64,000 nucleotides of DNA from Vagococcus luciliae (GTDB taxonomy: Bacteria > Bacillota > Bacilli > Lactobacillales > Vagococcaceae), in NCBI RefSeq assembly GCF_024637875.1, contig NZ_CP102451.1, forward strand, positions 1,119,001 through 1,183,000, read 5' to 3'. This document shows positions 48,337 through 55,399 of this stretch, piece after piece. The notes under the pieces are model-generated. The model did no database searches. It had not been told where the DNA came from and was given only the letters and a program-made list of their open reading frames with translations. How positions within the stretch are numbered: the first letter of the stretch is position 1; each line of letters starts with the position of its first letter. The position numbers were made by a program, and so were the translations under genes.

Positions 48337-49515
48337 TTATTCTTTATTTTTCCCATATAAACGCTGATGATTTTCAACACCTTTAAAGAAGAAAACGCCA
48401 TTATCTGTTTTGTCTTGTTTAAATAAATGGTTTCCTTCAGAATCAATGGCTAACTCATCATTAAACATGTCTGTATAGCTATCAATAGATAAAGAAATTC
48501 TATCATTTAATAGTGTGTCATGTTGTTTGGTTAACAGAGCATCTTTGAAACCTGGAACAAGTTTACCAGAAAAAATTTCAGCGACAGCACCACTACCATA
48601 ACTAAAGAAACCAATACGCTGATTTTCTTTAAGTGATGATAAAGTTGATTCTAGTAAAGACATTAGGCTTAGATAAAGAGAACCAGTATAAATATTTCCA
48701 ATATCACGAGAGTAGGTAGTGCTAAGTTGGTAATGTTCTAACAGTAAGTCTTTATTGTTAGGTGCTTCTGCATCAAGCAAGGGCATAAGTGCTTTTTTAC
48801 CCATTTTTGTATAAGGTAAATGAAAACAAAACGCAGAAAAATCTTCAAATGACCGAGCGGTACGATTCTTGTATTCATGCCATAGCTCACTGAAAAAAGA
48901 AATGTAGGCTTCATTTGAAAATTTACCATCGACGATTGCTGTTTTAGAATAATTTGGTCGCCAAAAATCAAAAATACTTTTTGTCATAGAAACGGATACT
49001 TCCTCAATTTCTAAAATACTAGGTGAAGAGCTGATAATCATTGCAATAGCACCAGCTCCTTGTGTAACTTCGCCAGAACTATTTAGTCCATATCTTGAAA
49101 TATCTGATCCGATTACTAATGCTTTTTTATCAGGATGTAGTCTAACAAAATCAACAGCCATCATTAAACCAGCTGTCGCACCATAGCAAGCCTGTTTTAA
49201 ATCAACTGATTTTGCAAAAGGATGGATGTCTAGCAGTTGATGAATAAATGAAGCAACTGATTTTGATTCATCGACACCTGTTTCAGTTCCAACAACAATT
49301 AAATCTATGTTATTTAAATCATTTTTCGTAAGTAGAGGATAGGCGGCATTTGCAGCCATGCTGACTGTATCTTGACTTATAGGAGGAACAGACATTTTTG
49401 ATTGTCCAATGCCTATAGTAAATTTATCAGGATCTACCCCACGATAATTTGCTAGTTCTTCTAATTTAATATATGTGTTTGGGGTGTAAAAATTTATTTT
49501 ATCTATACCAACCAT
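48337..49515 (-). CDS. mvaS: Hydroxymethylglutaryl-CoA synthase
   Basis: 392 aa thiolase-fold enzyme condensing acetyl-CoA with acetoacetyl-CoA. Catalytic C110 in DLKQACYGATAGLMMA, Glu in VGTETGVDESKS, and His in AFCFHLPYTKMGKKAL. First gene of the mvaS-mvaA operon on the minus strand, the two genes that commit carbon to mevalonate. No thiolase gene is adjacent. Confidence 0.96.
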   Translation of the reverse strand: MVGIDKINFYTPNTYIKLEELANYRGVDPDKFTIGIGQSKMSVPPISQDTVSMAANAAYPLLTKNDLNNIDLIVVGTETGVDESKSVASFIHQLLDIHPFAKSVDLKQACYGATAGLMMAVDFVRLHPDKKALVIGSDISRYGLNSSGEVTQGAGAIAMIISSSPSILEIEEVSVSMTKSIFDFWRPNYSKTAIVDGKFSNEAYISFFSELWHEYKNRTARSFEDFSAFCFHLPYTKMGKKALMPLLDAEAPNNKDLLLEHYQLSTTYSRDIGNIYTGSLYLSLMSLLESTLSSLKENQRIGFFSYGSGAVAEIFSGKLVPGFKDALLTKQHDTLLNDRISLSIDSYTDMFNDELAIDSEGNHLFKQDKTDNGVFFFKGVENHQRLYGKNKE

Positions 49516-49623
49516 ACATTTAACCTACTTTCTTTTAGAATAAGAGTAATTCATAAGTATTCTATCATAGAAAGAGATAAAGAGTGGAACTTCTTCAGTG
49601 ATTTTAGTAATCTCTTAAAGTAT

Positions 49624-49656
49624 AAAAAAACAGAACTCTTAAAAAGAGTTCTGTTT
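49624..49656 (-). terminator. Terminator of rplY
   Basis: AAACAGAACTCTT / AAGAGTTCTGTTT, 3-nt loop, with a T-run on the minus strand. Confidence 0.88.
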
Positions 49657-49670
49657 AGTGTATTTTCTAA

Positions 49671-50291
49671 TTAAGCTTCTTCAGGTTTAGCATTAACTAA
49701 TTCAGGTTCTGCAGCAATATCGTTAGCTTCATCTTCAACAGGAGCAGCCATTTCAACTACGGCACAAATTTGTTCTTCTGCATCTGTAATGATTGTAAAC
49801 TCATCATGTTTAGGAATATCAGCAACTACTAAAGAATCTCCAATTTCTAAATCTTCAATGTTTACTTCAACACGTTCTGGTAATTTATCTGGAGTAGCTG
49901 ATACAATAACACTGTATAAGTTTTGTTCAAGAACACCACCAGCTTTAACCCCTTTAGGAGTACCAACAAGTGATAATTCTGCTTCAACTTCAGTTTCTTG
50001 AGACATATCTACTGCTAAGAATTCTACATGAATCCATGATTTAGTAAATGTATCTAATTCGTAAGTGTGTAATAATGTACTTATTTTTTTACCGTTTAAA
50101 TCTAATACATAAACGGCATTTAATCCATTTTCACGAATATCTTTTTCAAGTTGACGTGCATCAACAGAAATTGATAGATTTTGTATTCCGTTACCATTCA
50201 CAGCACCGGGTACACGACCTTCTTCTCTAAGTTTTCTTCTGATAGATCTTGGTCTAGTTGCTCTTTCTTCTACTTTTAACACTACTGACAT
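49671..50291 (-). CDS. rplY: Ribosomal protein L25/TL5, general stress protein Ctc form
   Basis: 206 aa two-domain form (Ctc). 5S rRNA-binding N-terminal half (RSIRRKLREEGRVPGAVNG; LHTYELDTFTKSWIHVEFLAVD) plus the TL5 C-terminal beta domain (GTPKGVKAGGVLEQ) and an acidic tail. Strong AAAGGAGG RBS. A -10 TATAAT on the minus strand at 50437-50442 predicts a leader of about 140 nt with a 10-bp hairpin near its 5' end. Confidence 0.94.
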   Translation of the reverse strand: MSVVLKVEERATRPRSIRRKLREEGRVPGAVNGNGIQNLSISVDARQLEKDIRENGLNAVYVLDLNGKKISTLLHTYELDTFTKSWIHVEFLAVDMSQETEVEAELSLVGTPKGVKAGGVLEQNLYSVIVSATPDKLPERVEVNIEDLEIGDSLVVADIPKHDEFTIITDAEEQICAVVEMAAPVEDEANDIAAEPELVNAKPEEA

Positions 50292-50390
50292 AAATAATTT
50301 CCTCCTTTAGAATATAACATCTTAATTAGTTCGTTATTTAGTTCATGTAGATGTAATCGTTGTGATGAGCTAATCGATTAATCTAGGTGA

Positions 50391-50419
50391 TATTGATAAG
50401 AGTGTTAAACTTATCAATA
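50391..50419 (-). promoter_or_regulatory. Hairpin in the predicted rplY leader
   Basis: Perfect arms TATTGATAAG (50391-50400) and CTTATCAATA (50410-50419), 9-nt loop, a dozen bases downstream of the predicted rplY transcription start. No T-run follows, so it is not a simple terminator; it may stabilise the message or be a control element. Confidence 0.45.
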
Positions 50420-50506
50420 ACGAACGATAAGACTATATTATACCTTTTGAGGCAATCTTAATAATTAAATATTAATTAATAAGTTAAATATGGTGACTAA
50501 GGACTT

Positions 50507-50612
50507 AAGCAATCCATATATTGCCTGCTCATCATGGTTTTAAACCACACTATAATATAAGCTTATGAACTAACCATACGACGAAAAGCAGAAAAGGTCA
50601 AGCAATATAGTT
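50507..50612. ncRNA. Candidate structured RNA or attenuator-like element
   Basis: Nested inverted repeats: TATATTGC (50517-50524) / GCAATATA (50602-50609); CTGCT (50525-50529) / AGCAG (50587-50591); ATGGTT (50534-50539) / AACCAT (50572-50577); and the palindrome ATAAGCTTAT (50557-50566). A competing local stem GCAAT / ATTGC (50509-50524) would exclude the first long-range stem. A terminator lies just to the right. No ORF is convincing here. Strand and promoter are unclear. Confidence 0.35.
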
Positions 50613-50620
50613 TTAAATAA

Positions 50621-50649
50621 AAAAACAAACTCATTGAGTTTGTTTTTTT
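50621..50649. terminator. Bidirectional terminator downstream of the M42 peptidase gene
   Basis: AACAAACTCA / TGAGTTTGTT with A- and T-runs on both sides. Confidence 0.85.
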
Positions 50650-50650
50650 A

Positions 50651-51694
50651 TTATGATAAAGAACTAAACAAATATTCTTTTACCAACTGTTCAGTAGATT
50701 CAATTGAATCTTTATGTGTTCTTTCATAAGCATGACTAGATTCGATACCAGCTCCTATCAATCCATGTTTGACATCTGCACCAGCTCTCATAGCAGCTGA
50801 AGCGTCACTTCCATAATAAGGATAAATATCTAATTGATAAGGAATATTTTTTTCTTTACATAGGGAAACAAAATGATTCCGAAGTCCTAAATGATAAGGT
50901 CCACTAGCATCTTTGACACAGATTGATACAGTGTATTCATCTGTTTGTTGATCGTCTCCCATGGCACCCATATCAACCGCAACATATTCAACAACTTGAG
51001 AATCAATATTTGAATTTCCACCATACCCAATTTCTTCATTATTTGAAAAGAAGAAGTGGGTTGTATAAGGAAGTGTTTCACCTGTTTTTTTAAGGTTTAT
51101 TAAAAAATTAATTAAAATAGCTGCACTAACTTTATCATCTAGATGACGAGATTTTATGAAACCTGAAGATGTAATAATAGTTCTTGGATCAAAACTAATA
51201 AAATCTCCAACTTGGATACCTAATTTTTCAGTTTCTTCTTTAGAAGAAACTTTTTCATCAATTCTGACTTCCATATTTTGCTGATCACGTTTAGCGGTAC
51301 CAGCATCTTTATAGACATGAACACTAGTTTGATGCATTAAAATGGTACCAGTATAGTCTTTATTTTCTTGAGTATGGATCGTACAATATTCGCCCTCGAT
51401 AGCATTAAAATTAAAACCACCAATTAGATCAAGTTTTAATCGGCCATCTGGTTTAATCGCACGCACCATAGCTCCTAAAGTATCAATATGTGCAGTAATA
51501 AATCGTTGTTTCTCTTGATTTGTTCCAGGAACAGTGATTATTAAACTTCCTTTATTATTAATACAAGGCTTATAACCAGATTTATTTAATAGGTTACTAA
51601 TAAATGCAATAATTTTTTTAGTATCTCCTGTTGGAGAAGGAATATTAGTTAATTCCTTTGTTAATTCAATAGTATCTTTATACAAATGACTCAT
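50651..51694 (-). CDS. M42-family metallo-aminopeptidase
   Basis: 347 aa. Metal ligands and motifs: TAHIDTLGAMV, KSRHLDDKVSAA, SNNEEIGYGG (catalytic Glu pair), VDMGAMGDD and the C-terminal ESSHAYERTHKDS. This is the glutamyl aminopeptidase/PepA-FrvX-type family, cytosolic dodecamers that trim peptides. The exact specificity is not readable. The ATG at 51694 is preceded by AAAGAAAGG. Next to the SOS genes but with no sign of co-regulation. Confidence 0.85.
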   Translation of the reverse strand: MSHLYKDTIELTKELTNIPSPTGDTKKIIAFISNLLNKSGYKPCINNKGSLIITVPGTNQEKQRFITAHIDTLGAMVRAIKPDGRLKLDLIGGFNFNAIEGEYCTIHTQENKDYTGTILMHQTSVHVYKDAGTAKRDQQNMEVRIDEKVSSKEETEKLGIQVGDFISFDPRTIITSSGFIKSRHLDDKVSAAILINFLINLKKTGETLPYTTHFFFSNNEEIGYGGNSNIDSQVVEYVAVDMGAMGDDQQTDEYTVSICVKDASGPYHLGLRNHFVSLCKEKNIPYQLDIYPYYGSDASAAMRAGADVKHGLIGAGIESSHAYERTHKDSIESTEQLVKEYLFSSLS

Positions 51695-51742
51695 CCTTTC
51701 TTTTTAATTAAGGGTAGATGAATCATTCATAAAAAGCAATGC

Positions 51743-51931
51743 TTATTTTTTATAGGATAGATGGTTATGTTTTTGTTGAGAGCGACGATAACTTTTTTCA
51801 TCCCAAAGCATTAACCACAATAATACAAGTGGGGTCAATATAATTAATGCAACATCTAATCCCATGTTACCTAAAATGACACCAATAATTAAGACAATTA
51901 AAATTAGAGCATATCTTCTAATAGCAAACAT
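51743..51931 (-). CDS. 62-aa SOS-controlled membrane protein, candidate division inhibitor
   Basis: MFAIRRYALILIVLIIGVIL opens two hydrophobic helices (about 8-25 and 27-45) followed by a basic, polar tail (EKSYRRSQQKHNHLSYKK). ATG 51931 has AAGGAGTG seven bases upstream. The promoter TTTACA-N17-TATAAT carries two LexA boxes, one in the spacer and one downstream of the start. I do not recognise the family. Small membrane proteins next to lexA in other Firmicutes (YneA, SosA) stop septation during SOS; that role here is inference. Confidence 0.65.
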   Translation of the reverse strand: MFAIRRYALILIVLIIGVILGNMGLDVALIILTPLVLLWLMLWDEKSYRRSQQKHNHLSYKK

Positions 51932-51957
51932 AAAACCACTCCTTAAACTATTCGATA

Positions 51958-52018
51958 GAACGTATGTTCTTATCTGTAAACATATTATACAAACATCTGT
52001 TCTCTTTGTAAAGAAAAA
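51958..52018 (-). promoter_or_regulatory. SOS promoter with two LexA boxes
   Basis: Boxes GAACGTATGTTC (51958-51969) and, on the minus strand, GAACAGATGTTT (51991-52002) both fit the Firmicutes consensus GAAC-RNRY-GTTY. On the minus strand TTTACA, 17 nt, TATAAT frames the second box within the spacer; the first lies near the transcription start. Confidence 0.9.
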
Positions 52019-52042
52019 AATAAAGCATAACGTTATGCTTTA

Positions 52043-52663
52043 TTAAATATGATTTCTATAAAGTCCAACCACTTTACCTAAAATAGCGACACTGTTTAAG
52101 ATAATTGGTTCTAATGTATCATTTTCCGGTTGTAATCTAATATGATTTTTTTCTTTAAAAAACCTTTTACATGTTGCTTCATTTTCATCTGTCATAGCAA
52201 TAACAATTTCACCATTAATAGCAGATGACTGTTTTCTTACAATGACATGATCACCATCAAATATCCCAGCATTTATCATACTATCTCCTCGAATGGTTAA
52301 CATGAATAAACTATTCTCTTCATATTTTAAGTCAGGAGGTAATGGGAAAAAATCTGATGCTTCTTCAACAGCTAAGATTGGCTCACCTGCAGTTACAACA
52401 CCAAGCATTGGAATAAAAGGAGAGTTAACTCCAATCATTTTTAACCCTTCATTTGTTAATTCGATTGCTCTGGGCTTAGTTGGATCACGAGTAATCAATC
52501 CTTTTTTTTCCAAACGTGATAAGTGACCATGAACAGTAGACGTTGATGAAAGGTTAACAGCTGTTCCAATTTCTCTTACAGTTGGAGGATACCCTTTTTT
52601 TTCAACTTGTTCATGAATATATTTTAAAACGTCTAATTGCCTAGAAGAACGTTTAGTTGACAT
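52043..52663 (-). CDS. lexA: LexA repressor
   Basis: 206 aa. N-terminal winged helix ([42 protein letters not shown]), cleavage site A92-G93 in VVTAGEPI, catalytic Ser128 in [10 protein letters not shown] and Lys166 in EATCKRFF. All autoproteolysis residues are intact, so RecA-stimulated cleavage should work. A LexA box lies in the shared region with ynzC, giving autoregulation. Confidence 0.97.
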   Translation of the reverse strand: MSTKRSSRQLDVLKYIHEQVEKKGYPPTVREIGTAVNLSSTSTVHGHLSRLEKKGLITRDPTKPRAIELTNEGLKMIGVNSPFIPMLGVVTAGEPILAVEEASDFFPLPPDLKYEENSLFMLTIRGDSMINAGIFDGDHVIVRKQSSAINGEIVIAMTDENEATCKRFFKEKNHIRLQPENDTLEPIILNSVAILGKVVGLYRNHI

Positions 52664-52716
52664 GATGATACCTCATTTCCTTTTTTTTGAGTGTAACATA
52701 ATTTTTTCTTAAAATC

Positions 52717-52728
52717 AAACGCATGTTC
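52717..52728. promoter_or_regulatory. LexA box between lexA and ynzC
   Basis: On the minus strand GAACATGCGTTT, flanked by C and G, fits GAAC-RNRY-GTTY. It overlaps the upstream edge of a lexA promoter TTGATT-N17-TACACT and lies about 80 bp before ynzC, so one operator may control both divergent genes. Confidence 0.85.
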
Positions 52729-52808
52729 GTACGTTTGAACGATATATAATTGTTTTTTTATCTTTTTTAAGCTACTATTTAGGTAGAACTTTAAGGAGGT
52801 CGTGACTT

Positions 52809-53051
52809 ATGTTAAGTGAAAAAAAATTAGCAAGAATTAATGAGCTAGCAAAGAAAGCAAAAACAACTGAGGGACTAACTGACGTTGAAAAAAAAGAACA
52901 ACAATTATTGAGGGAAGAATATTTACATAGTTTTAGAAAAGGTATGAGAAATCACATTGAGGGAATGAAAGTAGTCGATGAAGAGGGGACAGATGTTACT
53001 CCTGAGAAATTAAAACAAATCCAAAAAGAAAAAGGATTACATGATCGATAA
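52809..53051 (+). CDS. ynzC: DUF896 family protein, YnzC-like
   Basis: 80 aa helical protein, [25 protein letters not shown] followed by [20 protein letters not shown], the DUF896 signature. In B. subtilis ynzC is part of the SOS operon yneA-yneB-ynzC next to lexA; the divergent placement and shared LexA box agree. RBS AAGGAGG. Function unknown. Confidence 0.9.
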   Translation: MLSEKKLARINELAKKAKTTEGLTDVEKKEQQLLREEYLHSFRKGMRNHIEGMKVVDEEGTDVTPEKLKQIQKEKGLHDR

Positions 53052-53148
53052 AATTTCATGTGTTATTTCTATAAAAACGCTTGTAAATTAATATTATTAG
53101 ATGTAAAATATAATAAAGGTAAAAAAAACCTAAATAGGAGGGCGTTAT

Positions 53149-55149
53149 ATGTTATTTGATCAAACTGATCAACTAGGTGTGAATGCAATTCGTACGCTTA
53201 GTTTAGACATGGTTCAACAAGCAAATTCAGGACATCCAGGATTACCAATGGGGGCAGCTCCAATGGCTTACACTCTTTGGACAAAATTTTTAAAGGTCAA
53301 TCCTAAAACATCAAGACAATGGGCAGACCGTGACCGTTTTGTGTTATCGGCAGGACATGGTTCCGCAATGCTTTATAGTTTACTTCATTTGTCAGGTTAT
53401 AACTTACCAATGGAGGAATTAAAAAAATTCCGTCAATGGGATAGTTTAACACCAGGACATCCTGAAGTTCATCATACAGATGGGGTAGAAGCAACAACTG
53501 GTCCATTAGGTCAAGGAATTGCGATGAGTGTTGGATTTGCGATGGCAGAAGCGCACCTCGCTGCAACATATAACAAAGATCAATTTAATATCGTTGACCA
53601 TTACACGTATGCTTTATGTGGTGATGGTGATTTAATGGAAGGTATTTCTCAAGAAGCAATCAGTTTAGCTGGTCATTTAAAACTTGGTAAATTAATTGTG
53701 TTATATGATTCAAATGGTATTTCATTAGACGGACCATTAGATAAGTCATTTACGGAAGACGTTAAAGGTCGTGTTGAATCATCAGGATGGCAACACATTT
53801 TAGTCAAAGACGGCAACGATTTAGAAGAAATTGCGAATGCTATTGAAGCCGCACAAAAAGAAACTACAAAACCAACCATGATTGAAGTCAAAACAGTGAT
53901 TGGATTTGGTGCTGAAAACGAAGGAACAAACAAAGTTCATGGTGCACCACTTGGAGTTGACGGTGTGGCGTTTGCTAAAAAATCTTACGGTTGGGATTAC
54001 CCAGCATTTACTGTACCAGAAGAAGTGGCAACACGTTTCCACGCTGATATGGTAGAAAAAGGTGAAAAAGCAGAAGCAGAGTGGCAAAAACTATTTGCTG
54101 ATTATAAAGCTACTTATCCAGAACTAGCGAAACAATTTGAAGAAGCCTTCAAAGATGACGTGACAGTTGATTTGGAATCTGTTTTACCAACATATGAACT
54201 TGGTGAAAGTGCTGCGAGTCGTGTGACAAGTAAAGAAGCCATTCAAGTCTTATCAAAAGAAATCCCATCATTCTGGGGAGGATCAGCCGATTTATCATCA
54301 TCAAACAATACAATGGTGGCAGCTGAAAAAGATTTTGAACCAGGACAATATGAAGGCCGTAATATTTGGTTTGGTGTTCGTGAATTTGGTATGGCAGCAG
54401 CAATGAATGGGATTGCTTTGCATGGTGGAACCCGTGTGTATGGTGGAACATTCTTCGTATTTGTCGACTACTTACGTCCAGCATTGCGTTTATCAGCGAT
54501 TCAAAAAGCACCTGTAACATTTGTGTTAACACATGACTCTATTGCAGTTGGTGAAGATGGTCCAACGCATGAGCCAATCGAACAGTTATCAAGCTTACGT
54601 GGGATACCAAATGTAAACTTAATTCGTCCAGCTGATGGCAATGAAGTATCAGCAGCATGGAAATTGGCTGCAACATCAACAGAAACACCAACTGTTTTAG
54701 CTTTATCAAGACAAAACTTACCAGTTCTTGAAGGAACAAAAGAAAAAGCCTATGAAGGGGTTGCACGTGGAGCCTACGTATTATCTCCATCAAAACGTGA
54801 CACACCAGACGGAATCTTGATCGCGACTGGATCAGAAGTGAAATTAGCGATGGATGCACAAAAAGCGTTGTATGAAAAAGAAGGCGTGGATGTGTCAGTC
54901 GTTTCAATGCCATCGACTACTTTATTTGACGCACAAGATACAGCTTATAAAGAAAGTGTGTTACCTTCATCAGTGAGCAAACGCGTGTCAATCGAAATGG
55001 GCGCAACATTTGGTTGGGAACGTTATGTTGGCTTGTCTGGAAAAGCGATGGGCACTGATCGCTTTGGTGCCAGTGCGCCTGGCAATAAAGTGATTGAAGA
55101 ATACGGATTTACAGTAGAAAATGTTGTAAAAACATTTAATTCTTTATAA
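53149..55149 (+). CDS. tkt: Transketolase
   Basis: 666 aa TPP enzyme of the non-oxidative pentose phosphate pathway. Motifs: SGHPGLPMGAAPMAYTLW, TPGHPEVHHTDGVEATTGPL, the TPP motif GDGDLMEGISQEA, and in the pyrimidine domain EFGMAAAMNGIALHGG and THDSIAVGEDGPTHEPIEQL. Biased codon use suggests high expression. It is the left neighbour of the CRISPR locus, followed by a terminator. Confidence 0.97.
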   Translation: MLFDQTDQLGVNAIRTLSLDMVQQANSGHPGLPMGAAPMAYTLWTKFLKVNPKTSRQWADRDRFVLSAGHGSAMLYSLLHLSGYNLPMEELKKFRQWDSLTPGHPEVHHTDGVEATTGPLGQGIAMSVGFAMAEAHLAATYNKDQFNIVDHYTYALCGDGDLMEGISQEAISLAGHLKLGKLIVLYDSNGISLDGPLDKSFTEDVKGRVESSGWQHILVKDGNDLEEIANAIEAAQKETTKPTMIEVKTVIGFGAENEGTNKVHGAPLGVDGVAFAKKSYGWDYPAFTVPEEVATRFHADMVEKGEKAEAEWQKLFADYKATYPELAKQFEEAFKDDVTVDLESVLPTYELGESAASRVTSKEAIQVLSKEIPSFWGGSADLSSSNNTMVAAEKDFEPGQYEGRNIWFGVREFGMAAAMNGIALHGGTRVYGGTFFVFVDYLRPALRLSAIQKAPVTFVLTHDSIAVGEDGPTHEPIEQLSSLRGIPNVNLIRPADGNEVSAAWKLAATSTETPTVLALSRQNLPVLEGTKEKAYEGVARGAYVLSPSKRDTPDGILIATGSEVKLAMDAQKALYEKEGVDVSVVSMPSTTLFDAQDTAYKESVLPSSVSKRVSIEMGATFGWERYVGLSGKAMGTDRFGASAPGNKVIEEYGFTVENVVKTFNSL

Positions 55150-55151
55150 TA

Positions 55152-55190
55152 AAAAACCCGGTAGTTTTTAAACTATCGGGATTTTTTTGT
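55152..55190 (+). terminator. Terminator of tkt
   Basis: CCCGGTAGTTT / AAACTATCGGG, 2-nt loop, then seven Ts. Confidence 0.88.
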
Positions 55191-55256
55191 TTATTATGGT
55201 ATAATTTATAATTAGTTAGTAGTGTGAATAGATATTGTTGTATAATAGTAAAAAAT

Positions 55257-55343
55257 AAAAAAAAGCGCCGAAACAGCGCCACAAAAGTTGATTACGGACT
55301 AAGCCTTATTTTAACTCGCTATGTTGTGTTGAATGCTACCAAC
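55257..55343 (-). ncRNA. tracrRNA of the type II-A CRISPR system
   Basis: On the minus strand, an anti-repeat (55317-55343) complementary to the CRISPR repeat with one mismatch over its 20-nt upper duplex; then GAGTTAAAATAAGGCTTAGT (nexus) as in S. pyogenes tracrRNA; then a short middle part and a terminator hairpin GGCGCTG / CGGCGC with seven Ts. Promoter TTGATT (55373-55378), 17 nt, TATAAT (55350-55355) predicts a start near 55343, so the RNA is about 86 nt. It is antisense to the cas9 leader. Confidence 0.95.
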
Positions 55344-55349
55344 AAGTTC

Positions 55350-55378
55350 ATTATAGATTGTTTTAAAATAAAAATCAA
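55350..55378 (-). promoter_or_regulatory. tracrRNA promoter
   Basis: TTGATT, 17-nt spacer, TATAAT on the minus strand. The -35 is only about 22 bp from the cas9 start, so occupancy here could interfere with cas9 transcription. Confidence 0.85.
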
Positions 55379-55399
55379 CAAAAATTAGGAGGAGTTTAA

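Noticed and set aside
53303-54913. Several long antisense frames inside the transketolase gene
   Set aside because: They follow from the codon bias of tkt; none has an RBS or familiar motif.
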